Origin: an endosymbiont of Galathealinum brachiosum
Lineage (GTDB): Bacteria; Pseudomonadota; Gammaproteobacteria; SZUA-229
Reading direction: 5' to 3'
Length of the DNA: 64,000 bases
NCBI GenBank assembly: GCA_003349885.1
Contig: QFXC01000014.1
Coordinates: 1-64,000 of the forward strand
Of the stretch, positions 19,893-28,378 are shown piece by piece. Below the pieces are notes generated by a model. It was not told the DNA's origin. It saw only the letters and a program-made list of their open reading frames with translations, and did not search any database. Both the position numbers and the translations under genes were made by a program. How positions within the stretch are numbered: the stretch's first letter is position 1; each line of letters starts with the position of its first letter.

Positions 19893-22046
19893 ATGAGCGC
19901 ACCGCAATTGCAGGCTGTCCCAAACAATATCAATGAAGTCCCCTTTCAGGAAGCATCTCTGGATATCTGGGATACTAAATATCGCCTGAAAACAAAAGAA
20001 GGCGAAGCGGTAGATAACGATATAGATGAAACCTATGCACGCGTTGCGAAAGCACTATCCGATGTAGAAACCACAGACGAATTAAAGAAAGAATGGCATG
20101 AGAAATTTCTCTGGGCACTGCGCCACGGCGCCATTCCTGCTGGCCGTATTATTTCTAATGCGGGTGCTCAGGAGCACAAGCCAGCCACATCAACAATCAA
20201 TTGCACTGTATCGGGCATTATCACCGATTCAATGGACGGCATTCTTGAAAAAGTACACGAAGCGGGCTTAACCCTTAAAGCCGGCTGCGGCATTGGTTAT
20301 GAGTACTCTACCCTGCGCCCTAAAGGCGGTTATGTTTCAGGTGCAGGCGCATATACCTCTGGCCCGCTGTCATTTATGGATATCTACGACAAGATGTGTT
20401 TCACCGTATCATCGGCTGGTGGTCGTCGTGGCGCACAAATGGCAACCTTCGATGTAGGTCACCCCGATGTATTTGATTTCATTAAAGCGAAACGTGAAGA
20501 CGGTCGTTTACGTCAGTTTAACCTGTCACTGTTAATCACAACTGACTTCGTAGAAGCGGTTAAAAATGACAGTGAATGGCCACTGGCTTTCCCGGTTACG
20601 GGCAAAGAATGTGCACAGGAAGGCATGGACCTGACTGATGCAAAAGAATTTATCTGGCGTGAATGGCCGGTTAAAGGTGACTACGTTACAAACGACACGG
20701 GTTTAACTGCCTGCAAAATTACCCGCGTCGTGCCTGCACGTCGTTTATGGGACAGCATCATGGCCTCTACGTACGATTATGCAGAGCCCGGTTTTATTCT
20801 TATCGACAAGGTAAACGAATTTAACAACAACTGGTTCTGCGAAAACATCCGTGCAACCAACCCATGTGGTGAGCAGCCATTACCTCCTTATGGTAGTTGC
20901 CTGTTAGGTTCGGTTAACCTCACACGTTTTGTAAAAGACCCGTTCACTAAAAAAGCTAAATTCGACTGGGAAGGTTATAACGAAACCATCAGCATCTTTA
21001 CCCGCATGTTAGATAATGTAGTTGAAATTAATGGCCTGCCATTACCTCAGCAACGCGCAGAAATTGAAAGCAAACGTCGTCACGGCATGGGTTATTTAGG
21101 TTTAGGTTCTACCCTGACTATGATGGGCGTTAAATACGGTTCTGATGAATCGTTAGAATTTACCGAAAAAGTAACTAAAGAAATGGCCATGCAAGGCTGG
21201 CGCACCGGTTTACAACTGGCAATGGAAAAAGGCCCGGCACCTATTATGGAAGAAGACTTTGAAGTCACGCCAGCTATGCTTTACAAACGCCCTGAAATGA
21301 TTGACGACGGTTACAAAGCCGGTGACACCGTAAAAGGCAAAGTACTGCACGCAAAATACAGCCGTTACATGCAGAAAGTTGGTAAAGAAAACGCAGAGTT
21401 AACTGATGCAATGGCAGAACACGGTTGTCGTTTCACACACCACAGTTCAATTGCACCGACTGGCACAATCTCATTATCACTGGCTAACAATTCAAGTAAT
21501 GGTATCGAGCCCAGCTTTGCACACCACTACGCACGTAACGTAATACGTGAAGGTAAAAAGACCAAAGAGAAAGTAGATGTTTTCTCATTCGAGTTATTGG
21601 CATACCGCGCAATGGTTAACCCTAACGCAATGCCATTTAGCGAAAACGAAGATGAGCAATTACCCGATTACTTTATCTCTTCAGACCAGGTAACTCCTAA
21701 GCAACACGTAGACATTCAGGCGGCTGCACAGAAATGGATAGATTCATCTATTTCAAAAACTGCCAATGTGCCAACAGACTACCCGTTCGAAGACTTTAAA
21801 AACATCTACGAATACGCATACGATATGGAGCTTAAAGGCTGCACCACTTTCCGCTTTAACCCTGAAGTATTCCAGGGCGTACTGGTTAAAGAGTCAGACC
21901 TTGAAAACACAACTTACCAGTTCACACTGGATGATGGCTCAACCGTAGAGTTAAAAGGTAATGAAGAAATAGATTACGACGGAGAAATACATACCGCCGC
22001 GAATTTATTCGATGCACTGAAAGAAGGTTACTACGGTAAGTTTTAA
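19893..22046 (+). CDS. nrdJa: Class II (B12-dependent) ribonucleotide reductase, large catalytic part NrdJa
   Basis: The 717-residue protein makes deoxynucleotides from ribonucleoside diphosphates with adenosylcobalamin as radical source. Recognisable parts are HGAIPAGRIISNAG, STINCTVSG with an active-site cysteine, KAGCGIGYEYSTLRPKGG, the NPCGEQPLPPYGSC motif and APTGTISLSLANNSS. It lacks the C-terminal CxxC redox tail, which is carried by the next gene, so the enzyme is split as in Pseudomonas aeruginosa NrdJa/NrdJb. RBS AAGGA lies 7 bp before ATG 19893. Possible NrdR boxes lie upstream. Confidence 0.93.
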   Translation: MSAPQLQAVPNNINEVPFQEASLDIWDTKYRLKTKEGEAVDNDIDETYARVAKALSDVETTDELKKEWHEKFLWALRHGAIPAGRIISNAGAQEHKPATSTINCTVSGIITDSMDGILEKVHEAGLTLKAGCGIGYEYSTLRPKGGYVSGAGAYTSGPLSFMDIYDKMCFTVSSAGGRRGAQMATFDVGHPDVFDFIKAKREDGRLRQFNLSLLITTDFVEAVKNDSEWPLAFPVTGKECAQEGMDLTDAKEFIWREWPVKGDYVTNDTGLTACKITRVVPARRLWDSIMASTYDYAEPGFILIDKVNEFNNNWFCENIRATNPCGEQPLPPYGSCLLGSVNLTRFVKDPFTKKAKFDWEGYNETISIFTRMLDNVVEINGLPLPQQRAEIESKRRHGMGYLGLGSTLTMMGVKYGSDESLEFTEKVTKEMAMQGWRTGLQLAMEKGPAPIMEEDFEVTPAMLYKRPEMIDDGYKAGDTVKGKVLHAKYSRYMQKVGKENAELTDAMAEHGCRFTHHSSIAPTGTISLSLANNSSNGIEPSFAHHYARNVIREGKKTKEKVDVFSFELLAYRAMVNPNAMPFSENEDEQLPDYFISSDQVTPKQHVDIQAAAQKWIDSSISKTANVPTDYPFEDFKNIYEYAYDMELKGCTTFRFNPEVFQGVLVKESDLENTTYQFTLDDGSTVELKGNEEIDYDGEIHTAANLFDALKEGYYGKF

Positions 22047-22090
22047 TTAAATTACCGTCGCTTCTGCAAAAGCAGTAGCTCACCTTTTCG

Positions 22091-22114
22091 TTATCCCTGC
22101 GCAGGCAGGGATCC
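22091..22114. repeat. Short hairpin repeat between nrdJa and nrdJb
   Basis: ATCCCTGC (22093-22100) and GCAGGGAT (22105-22112) form a perfect 8-bp stem with a 4-base loop. The following bases GGATCCAG fit a dispersed repeat seen in many genomes. It could affect nrdJb expression within the operon, but it lacks a T-run and is not a normal terminator. Confidence 0.7.
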
Positions 22115-22183
22115 AGTGACTTTAAAACCAAACCGTATATATAAAGAATATAAAACATGAACACTGCAAAACAGGACAAGCCA

Positions 22184-22888
22184 ATGGCCACAAAAATCGA
22201 CAAAAAAATAGTCGCATTCAAAGTTGTCAAAGAAGATGAAGAAGTAGCAGAAGTTGCTCCAGTAGCACCCACTGCACCCGAACGCGAAACCATGCATGAA
22301 AATGTAGAACGCCCAGAAATGCTACTAGGTTCAACTTACAAAGTTAAAACGCCACTATCAGAACACGCACTTTATATAACTATAAATGACGTGATTCTAA
22401 ATCAGGGCACAGACCACGAAGCACGCCAGCCTTACGAAATATTCATAAACTCGAAAAGCATGGACCAGTTTCAATGGGTAGTTGCACTAACGCGAGTTAT
22501 CTCCGCGGTATTTAGAAAAGGCGGCGATGTCTGCTTCCTGGTAGAAGAACTAAAAGCGGTATTCGACCCACAGGGCGGATACTTCAAAAAAGGCGGAAAG
22601 TTCATGCCTTCATTAGTTGCTGAAATTGGTGAATCAATAGAATCACACATGAAAATGATCGGCATGATAAAAGACGATGCCATCAGTGAACACCAGCAAC
22701 AGATAATGGACGAAAAACGCGCTGCCTACGAGCAGAAACACAGCACAGCAGAACAAAGCTGTGATGACGATACCAGCAACAGCTTCCCCGCTGGCGCACA
22801 GTTATGCAAAAAATGTAGCACCAAAGCCACCATCTTAATGGACGGTTGCATGACCTGCCTCAACTGCGGCGACAGCAAATGCGGATAA
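22184..22888 (+). CDS. nrdJb: Class II ribonucleotide reductase, C-terminal part NrdJb
   Basis: This 234-residue protein carries a TSCPD-type domain (about 50-155) and a cysteine-rich tail LCKKCSTKATILMDGCMTC in pieces, ending CLNCGDSKCG. It supplies the redox-active cysteines that re-reduce the NrdJa active site. The start at ATG 22184 (MATKIDKK) is preferred because AGGAC precedes it by 7-8 bp; an upstream in-frame ATG at 22157 has a weaker site. It is directly downstream of nrdJa and followed by a terminator. The split layout matches Pseudomonas. Confidence 0.88.
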   Translation: MATKIDKKIVAFKVVKEDEEVAEVAPVAPTAPERETMHENVERPEMLLGSTYKVKTPLSEHALYITINDVILNQGTDHEARQPYEIFINSKSMDQFQWVVALTRVISAVFRKGGDVCFLVEELKAVFDPQGGYFKKGGKFMPSLVAEIGESIESHMKMIGMIKDDAISEHQQQIMDEKRAAYEQKHSTAEQSCDDDTSNSFPAGAQLCKKCSTKATILMDGCMTCLNCGDSKCG

Positions 22889-22893
22889 CAACG

Positions 22894-22925
22894 AAGCCGG
22901 TTTAAACACCGGCTTTTTCTTTTTA
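22894..22925 (+). terminator. Rho-independent terminator after nrdJb
   Basis: AAGCCGGT (22894-22901) pairs with ACCGGCTT (22908-22915) and runs into TTTTTCTTTTT. It ends the nrdJa-nrdJb transcript. Confidence 0.93.
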
Positions 22926-23082
22926 GAACAATAAAAAATTAACTTATATTTGTCATCCTCAGCGAAGCCGAAGGATCTTATGTAGTGAGCAAATATACAT
23001 AGATAGAGAGAAAATTACCAAAACCCAGTGACATAAGTTACATAAAAAACCCGGGAATAAATATACAATAACCCAAAAAAAA

Positions 23083-23418
23083 ATGAACGAAAACAAAAAT
23101 ACAAACTGCTCACAAATACCAACCAGAGGTGAAAACCAACCACCCCTCTGCGCCCCCGCACCCCTGCAACAAAGCGCTTACAAAACACAAAAACACGAAC
23201 AAAAAACCTGCCCCCACTGCAACACCAACTTCGAATGCAAATCAGGTGATATAGTAAACTGTCAGTGCGAAAGCGTAATGTTAAAACAGGAACACAGAGA
23301 TTACATATCCAGCCAGTACGACGACTGTTTATGCGCTCACTGCATGCGAATAATGCGCAGTGAATACAATGTAGAAAAATTTAACTCTCAAATGCAGCAG
23401 TTAACACTAGGTAAATAA
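23083..23418 (+). CDS. Cysteine-rich CWC-family protein
   Basis: This 111-residue cytosolic protein has the Cys-rich CWC signature KTCPHCNTNFECKSGD followed by VNCQCES, then a second CLCAHC pair, so it probably binds zinc. The function of the family is unknown. It lies about 200 bp after nrdJb on the same strand but beyond a terminator. The A-rich leader offers no clear Shine-Dalgarno sequence, so the start is less certain. Homologues are small single-domain proteins in proteobacteria. Confidence 0.75.
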   Translation: MNENKNTNCSQIPTRGENQPPLCAPAPLQQSAYKTQKHEQKTCPHCNTNFECKSGDIVNCQCESVMLKQEHRDYISSQYDDCLCAHCMRIMRSEYNVEKFNSQMQQLTLGK

Positions 23419-23550
23419 GAGATGACCCGAAGCGCTTCTTAGAAAGCGCAACAATACGCAACAGGGAGACGAGGACATGGAAGTTAGAAAAAAACCTACC
23501 GCACCTCACACAATATAATGATATATTTTCACAAAAATCATTTATTAAAT

Positions 23551-23638
23551 ATCAATGAATTGATGACTAAACATGTATTTATATATCAATAATGACGTGT
23601 TATAACATGTCGTTTTTAATAGCTAATATATGTTAGGC
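23551..23638 (+). repeat. Nested palindromic element, copy A (attC-like)
   Basis: Outer arms GACTAAACATGTATTT and (in reverse complement of the 3' end) GCCTAACATATATTAG pair imperfectly. A central near-palindrome GACGTGTTATAACATGTC lies at 23594-23611. The element ends in GTTAGGC (23632-23638), which fits the attC core GTTRRRY, 6 bp before the next gene's ATG. Copies B (32840-32934) and C (33751-33831) share most positions. Confidence 0.75.
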
Positions 23639-23644
23639 AATAAA

Positions 23645-24100
23645 ATGGATAAACAAAAATTAGCGAGAAAAATTGTCACTTTGTCAGCTGGTGGCGCTAC
23701 ATTATGGGCTTGCATTCAAATCATTTTATTCGTTGGTGTTGAGAAGAAATCATTCATTCAAATGTTCGCTGATATTATTGGAGGCGGTACAATTGGTGCC
23801 ACGATAGGTATACTTTTCTTTATTGTTTTTGGGGCAATTGGCTGGGTTTCAGGCGCACTTTACGGTGCCTTGGGGGTCCTCTCCCTAATGCTTGGTGGTG
23901 CATTAGGTGGTCTTGGTTTGGGCTCACTTATACACATAGCAAGAAACCCCAATCATTATAGTTTCAATGTACCTGTTATTCTTGTCGGAGCCTTAATCAC
24001 TTACATGATTTATAAATGGGTCACGTCAAAAATGGACAAGCTATACGATGAACATGGACCTTCTCTCATCAACTGGTTTATGAAAAAACTAGAAAAGTAA
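23645..24100 (+). CDS. Hypothetical glycine-rich membrane protein
   Basis: The 151-residue protein has about four predicted membrane segments, with glycine-rich runs (GGGTIGATIG, GGALGGLGLG) that resemble the packing of small integral membrane proteins. A charged C-terminal tail follows. I do not recognise a family. ATG 23645 is used because the ATG at 23630 lies inside the attC-like element. No operon partner: an attC-like repeat precedes it and a GGGGTCAGAG element follows 39 bp after the stop. Confidence 0.65.
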   Translation: MDKQKLARKIVTLSAGGATLWACIQIILFVGVEKKSFIQMFADIIGGGTIGATIGILFFIVFGAIGWVSGALYGALGVLSLMLGGALGGLGLGSLIHIARNPNHYSFNVPVILVGALITYMIYKWVTSKMDKLYDEHGPSLINWFMKKLEK

Positions 24101-24139
24101 CAAAACCTTACAAAGTAGCTTAAGTAAATGCCAATAATT

Positions 24140-24190
24140 GGGGTCAGAGCACAATTGTTTCTAAATTAGAATATATTTATCTCTAAGGTC
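24140..24190 (+). repeat. GGGGTCAGAG palindromic element, copy 1
   Basis: The left arm GGGGTCAGAGCACAATTG is intact and the interior CTAAATTAGAATATATTTAT follows the family pattern. The right arm is degraded (ATCTCTAAGGTC). It lies 39 bp after the stop of the membrane protein gene. Confidence 0.75.
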
Positions 24191-24223
24191 TTTTAATTTT
24201 TATATAGAAAGTATAATTTTGAT

Positions 24224-24379
24224 ATGAATGATATTAAACAAAAAATTGCATTATTTATAGATGCTGATAATGCACCTGCTGGAAAGTTCGAAGATGTACT
24301 AAGTGAAGTCGCAAAGTATGGCGTAGTAACAATTCGTAAAGCTTACGGCAATTGGAAATCACCTACGTTAAAGACATAG
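24224..24379 (+). pseudogene. Truncated NYN-domain protein
   Basis: This 51-codon frame begins MNDIKQKIALFIDADNAP and continues EVAKYGVVTIRKAYGNW, the first strand and helix of NYN-domain (LabA/DUF88) putative RNases. The aspartates of the FIDADN motif are intact. It stops at TAG 24377, only 3 bp before a palindromic element, and the remaining two thirds or more of the family domain are absent. It is best read as a gene cut short by deletion or element insertion. Confidence 0.8.
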
Positions 24380-24382
24380 ATT

Positions 24383-24434
24383 AAAGGGGTCGGTGACAAC
24401 TGAGAATCATTAGTAAATGTCACCGCCCCCTTTG
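24383..24434. repeat. GGGGTCGGTGACA palindromic element, copy 1
   Basis: AAAGGGGTCGGTGACA and TGTCACCGCCCCCTTT form 16-bp arms with one mismatch around a 20-bp interior. It is nearly identical to the element at 30264-30314. It sits 3 bp after the truncated NYN gene. Confidence 0.88.
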
Positions 24435-24580
24435 ATACAGTGACTAAATAAACAAACACAAAAAAGGCACTATACCGGAATTTTGTTACGCTACGCTTCA
24501 CAAAACCCTGTAAGACTAAGACGCTATAATTTTTAAAATACTTAATATATAATTTTTTATATTAATCGTGGAATCCAAAC

Positions 24581-24733
24581 ATGAATAAAATAACACTAAC
24601 TACAGCAATACTCTTAATACTAATGAGTTTTAGTATAAAAGCAGAAACAGATGCACAAATTAAGGCCAAATTAAAAGCATTTAATACATTTTACGTAAAA
24701 ATAATGATTGCAGAAATCATTGATTCAAAATGA
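24581..24733 (+). CDS. Small exported hypothetical protein
   Basis: The 50-codon frame begins with a convincing signal peptide (MNKITLTTAILLILMSFSIKA in two parts: basic start, hydrophobic core, A-type cleavage) and a short lysine-rich mature part. Its stop overlaps the ATG of the next frame (ATGA at 24730-24733), which suggests translational coupling, or one ancestral gene split by a frameshift. I recognise no family. Confidence 0.5.
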   Translation: MNKITLTTAILLILMSFSIKAETDAQIKAKLKAFNTFYVKIMIAEIIDSK

Positions 24734-24999
24734 ATTTTTTAAATGAAATCGATCATGCAATACTAGATAAAATGAAAGAAACACTCGATAAACAGAAAGG
24801 CTTATATGGGTGGATGAGTAGCAAGGAATATATCATTAATCGATATATATCAATTCATACATCATTTAACGAATTTTATGATACAGCCGTTGAAACATCA
24901 GAACAATATTCATGTAACAAAAAATCTGACATATTTGTGAATGATATTTCTATTAAAACAGCTAAACTATTACGAACATGGGGCGTCCCTCTCTATTGA
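24730..24999 (+). CDS. Hypothetical protein, coupled to the preceding small gene
   Basis: This is an 89-residue, mostly helical protein without a signal or membrane segment of its own. Its start overlaps the stop of the preceding signal-peptide frame by the tetranucleotide ATGA. If the two were one protein, this part would be the exported domain, so a frameshift is a real alternative. No family was recognised, and its length is too short for a firm call. Confidence 0.5.
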   Translation: MNFLNEIDHAILDKMKETLDKQKGLYGWMSSKEYIINRYISIHTSFNEFYDTAVETSEQYSCNKKSDIFVNDISIKTAKLLRTWGVPLY

Positions 25000-25128
25000 T
25001 CTTAAACGGTTTATTTTAAATGATAACTACTGAAGGCCAGTTATCAAAAAACTAGGATCAAATTCCAGTTTTTTTGACTTTAACTAAACCGAATTTTATA
25101 AACTATCGTTACCATTAGGAGAATAATT

Positions 25129-25482
25129 TTGAAAAAATATACAGTATTTTTATTTTTAACTTTACTAGTAGGATGCTCGATGGAAACCATGAGAGGTTTC
25201 AATGACATGTCTGCACAGCATGTGGCTTATGCCGGGAATTTTAAAATATTAGGGTTTGCGGGCACTACAACTGGTAATTACACAAGTCAAAATAGAGTCA
25301 CAATAAGAAATGAAAGCAATCAATACTGTTTAGTAAAAGTTCGATGGCTGGCATATCCTTCAACAACAAGTATTAAACGCTTTGGTCCACATGATGGATT
25401 CACCTGGAATAGAAGCAACACAGGTGTAGAGTTAGATTCTGTATGTGATAATGATAAAAGCGTCTTTAATGAAACCATATAA
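25129..25482 (+). CDS. Small lipoprotein
   Basis: The 117-residue protein has a perfect lipobox LVGC (C16) after a short signal. The mature domain is probably beta-sandwich-like, with two cysteines (YCLVKVRW and DSVCDND) that could form a disulfide. The start is TTG 25129, chosen for the strong AGGAG 8 bp upstream. A palindromic element follows 12 bp after the stop. Family not recognised; the outer membrane location is inferred. Confidence 0.68.
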   Translation: MKKYTVFLFLTLLVGCSMETMRGFNDMSAQHVAYAGNFKILGFAGTTTGNYTSQNRVTIRNESNQYCLVKVRWLAYPSTTSIKRFGPHDGFTWNRSNTGVELDSVCDNDKSVFNETI

Positions 25483-25494
25483 ACAAGAATAAAT

Positions 25495-25547
25495 GGGGTC
25501 AGAGCACAATTATTGCTAATATTAGAATGAGTGTGTGCTCTGGCACC
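25495..25547 (+). repeat. GGGGTCAGAG palindromic element, copy 2
   Basis: GGGGTCAGAGCAC and GTGCTCTGGCACC form arms with three mismatches around ATTGCTAATATTAGAATGAG. It begins 12 bp after the lipoprotein stop. Confidence 0.85.
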
Positions 25548-25585
25548 ATTCAGATCACAGTTTTTATAAATTAAGAGAACAAAAC

Positions 25586-25885
25586 ATGACACAACACGAA
25601 GAAGCAGAAGCAGCATTTGAAAAAATAATAAATAATGGTCGAACACTATCAATTAAGAAAACTGCAAAGACTTACTGGGCTGCATATAATTCAGATAAAG
25701 AAATCCCTGATTCAGTCGGGACTGACTTTGAAAAAGCAATAAGCAGTATTCCTATTGACTATAGAAGCCCAACCGTCAAACCATTAGAAGAATTGAATAA
25801 CTGTAAAAAGAATAACGACAGTATTTCTTCCTGTTATTTAACGCTAGCAATTAGTCTTGTTGATAGAATTGTAAAACAAGCATGA
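25586..25885 (+). CDS. Hypothetical cytosolic protein
   Basis: This 99-residue protein is largely helical (HEEAEAAFEKIINNG...) with one pair of nearby cysteines (NNCKKNN, SSCYLTL). No domain was recognised. The start at ATG 25586 is used because a longer frame from 25535 would translate the palindromic element. It is flanked on both sides by copies of that element, and it has no evident partner. Confidence 0.6.
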   Translation: MTQHEEAEAAFEKIINNGRTLSIKKTAKTYWAAYNSDKEIPDSVGTDFEKAISSIPIDYRSPTVKPLEELNNCKKNNDSISSCYLTLAISLVDRIVKQA

Positions 25886-25904
25886 TAAATAATCGGAATA
25901 AATA

Positions 25905-25953
25905 GGGTCAGTGCACAATTGTTTGTAATATTAAAATATTGATCTCTCACCCC
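25905..25953 (+). repeat. GGGGTCAGAG palindromic element, copy 3
   Basis: GGGTCAGTGCACAATTG and ATCTCTCACCCC flank TAATATTAAAATATTG, a diverged but recognisable copy. It starts 19 bp after the preceding stop. Confidence 0.82.
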
Positions 25954-25983
25954 GATTAATTATGTTTTATCTTGGGGAATGAC

Positions 25984-26497
25984 ATGTCAGCGAAGACGGT
26001 TAGTGAAAAGGCAGCTAATACAGCATCCCCTCGCCAATGGGTTAGATTAGTTCTGGCGCATCTCCTTATTCCGCTGATTTTACTGATATGCGGTGGGGAC
26101 CTCGGCTGGTGGCAGGCATGGCTCTATTCCCTACTGATCTTAACCGCTGGTATAGGGGCGCGCATGTGGGCCGAACAGCGACATCCCGATATAACGGCTG
26201 AAAGACAAAATAAAGAAAGTTTTCATAACGCAAAGGCCTGGGACAAAGTACTTGCTCCACTGATGGCGGTGAGTGTCGTGTTTCCTATGGTCATTGTGAC
26301 AGGTCTAGACCATCGCTATAACTGGTCCCCCGAATTTCCTCTATGGCTCAGTATGGACACTGATTCCTGCGGTGGTAGCATCAATCATCACGGTGATTAG
26401 AACCGTACTTGAAGACCAGACTTTACAGGAAGAGTTGCCGGGCTATCGAGACTATGCACAACGCGTACACTATCGGTTGATCCCTGGGGTATACTGA
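25984..26497 (+). pseudogene. Broken isoprenylcysteine carboxyl methyltransferase-like gene
   Basis: The frame from ATG 25984 (GGGGA 5-9 bp upstream) encodes the membrane N-terminal half of an ICMT-like (methyltransferase) protein up to PEFPLWL. The reading then shifts, and another frame from about 26355 encodes WTLIPAVVASIITVIRTV, TLQEELPGYRDYA and the family C-terminus YRLIPGVY, ending at TGA 26497. The central GPYRYVRHPGY-type region expected in the family is missing, about 60 codons. TATGG occurs twice at the junction, suggesting a deletion between short repeats. Confidence 0.82.
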
Positions 26498-26529
26498 GAG
26501 ACCTAGGTGGAGGGTATACAGAAATAAAT

Positions 26530-26559
26530 GGGGGCAGAGTCAAGTTTGACTTCGCCCCC
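26530..26559. repeat. Short GGGGGCAGAGTCAA palindrome (possible terminator)
   Basis: GGGGGCAGAGTCAA and TTGACTTCGCCCCC form 14-bp arms with a 2-bp centre and two mismatches. It is related to the GGGGTCAGAG family but shorter. It lies between the broken ICMT gene and the convergent 603-residue protein gene. Confidence 0.82.
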
Positions 26560-26566
26560 TAAAACA

Positions 26567-28378
26567 TTAACGAACTTTTTCCAGCATCCATTGCGCGCTC
26601 CACATACCACCTGCTTTTAAAACGGATGTTACCTGTACTTTTCCCTGTTTATTTTCATTGTGCATAAAGCCGCTGGTCCAGCGATTTTTTAACCTGATGT
26701 AATTTCCCTCTACTTTTATTTTCTTCCACTGAGCGCTCCACCAACCACCATCCGTTACCTTTTTTTGCAACTCTACGTGACCGGTTTTATTTTCAATATG
26801 CATGTACTCACCTGTCCAACGATTTTTTAACCTAAAGAAATTACCCTGCACCGGTACAAATGACCACATAGCACTGAACCAACCTTTAGGAACTTGCTTT
26901 TGTAATTCCACGCTTCCGGTTTTATGTTCGACATGCATGTATTCACCCGTCCAACGGTTTTTTAGACGGAAGAAACTTTTCGTATCAATAACTGTAGATG
27001 CACTCAAAACTGGTGCCAGAGGTTTAGCATTGGTGCCACCGACAGATGAACCCGTTGTAACATTACTAGCAACCGCAACGGCTTCGGAAAAACTCTTTGG
27101 CATTTTCCATGTTTTGGCTTTTGCCGATTTTGACGATCCTGTCATCATGTCGTTACCACAGGTATTTGTTTTGGTAACCGTAAATGGATTGCCTTCACTT
27201 AGATAATAGTCACCCAATGTATCTTTCAATACTTCAGGCCCACCTGTTATACGGTATTCTGGCATTTTATCGCAGCGAAATGGCCAGTCATAACCTGCAT
27301 ACTGTCCCTCCATGGTTAGCGAGCCACTGTTAACAAGATATTCACCAAGCTGACTCTTAAGATTTTTTCCTATACTCTTAATGGCAGCCTTAGTACCAGC
27401 CTTAACAGCTGCTTTGGCTGCAGCTTTAACAGCCACTTTTGTACCCGTCTTAACTGCTGCGCTAACCGCACCACCCGCCCCGGCAGTCAAAACTGCAAGT
27501 GCGACATCCCCTACTATTTCGATAACCGGCTCAGCACATTTGGATGCAGATTGCGGATCAAGCCCATCCGGCTGGATATTGAGAAGCATGGTAAACCAGA
27601 CCGCACCAGTTTTAACGATAGTCTGGCCCTGCTTGTCATTAAAAGTGACAGGAACAATGCCGTGTGCCAGACAGCCCACCTGATCAAATGAATATGCAAT
27701 GGGCCAGGCTGTATCATTAATTAGTTTGAAACCAGGACTTGTACTACTTTTTCGACTGTTTTCGCTGGCAAACTCACTCTTTGAATAGATACGATAACGA
27801 TCACCAAACGCATCAATTCGAAAATCCGAATATGCGGTGGCTGGTTCTGATTCGTATTTAGTTACCTCAAGCTTTTCGCCATGTTTACTTTCAGGTTTTT
27901 TTGTAATGGCTCTAGCATGTGCTTTCATCGATGCCAGATCTGAAATATTTATCTTTCCTATATTTACTTTACCGGAAACGATACCGCCTGTTATATCGCT
28001 TATAAGGCATATACCCCTATTGGTGCTAGCTGTCCATTTAGAATGGGGTTCAACATAATAAATATCGGATTTACAGGCCACATAACTTATAGTACCCATG
28101 ATTTTATAATCAGAATTATTAGTAATATTCGCAGGCTCATAACCCCCTGCTTTGTAAACTTTATCACTCTCTATATTTGCTTTGCCTGGTACGGCGGTGG
28201 GTTGAGCCGTTTTACTGGAAGATTCCGTATTCGATTTGCCGGTGTTTGATGAAGATGTGTGCCCGGATGCACGATCAAGCTCATCAAAAGATTTCTGCAT
28301 ACGAGTATCGTTTGCTACAGCTGACAGGGAGAATGTTAATAAAATTACACTGATACATATTTTATATACGTTCTTCAT
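26567..28378 (-). CDS. Secreted beta-trefoil (ricin/fascin-like) multi-domain protein
   Basis: The 603-residue protein has a signal peptide (about 1-22) and a Ser/Thr-rich linker, then two related cysteine-containing segments (about 83-125 and 216-265). A hydrophobic Ala/Gly/Lys-rich segment (about 290-340) looks membrane-active. The C-terminus has three repeats of about 43 residues beginning FFRLKNRWTGEYMH at 469, 514 and 559, the third diverged to RLKNRWTSGFMH. Three repeats fit one beta-trefoil, a carbohydrate- or actin-binding fold. A surface or secreted lectin-like effector is plausible; no catalytic domain is recognised. Confidence 0.7.
   Translation of the reverse strand: MKNVYKICISVILLTFSLSAVANDTRMQKSFDELDRASGHTSSSNTGKSNTESSSKTAQPTAVPGKANIESDKVYKAGGYEPANITNNSDYKIMGTISYVACKSDIYYVEPHSKWTASTNRGICLISDITGGIVSGKVNIGKINISDLASMKAHARAITKKPESKHGEKLEVTKYESEPATAYSDFRIDAFGDRYRIYSKSEFASENSRKSSTSPGFKLINDTAWPIAYSFDQVGCLAHGIVPVTFNDKQGQTIVKTGAVWFTMLLNIQPDGLDPQSASKCAEPVIEIVGDVALAVLTAGAGGAVSAAVKTGTKVAVKAAAKAAVKAGTKAAIKSIGKNLKSQLGEYLVNSGSLTMEGQYAGYDWPFRCDKMPEYRITGGPEVLKDTLGDYYLSEGNPFTVTKTNTCGNDMMTGSSKSAKAKTWKMPKSFSEAVAVASNVTTGSSVGGTNAKPLAPVLSASTVIDTKSFFRLKNRWTGEYMHVEHKTGSVELQKQVPKGWFSAMWSFVPVQGNFFRLKNRWTGEYMHIENKTGHVELQKKVTDGGWWSAQWKKIKVEGNYIRLKNRWTSGFMHNENKQGKVQVTSVLKAGGMWSAQWMLEKVR

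Noticed and set aside
26802-27206. 134-codon plus-strand frame inside the trefoil gene
   Set aside because: Shadow frame whose internal repeats simply mirror the trefoil repeats of the real gene.
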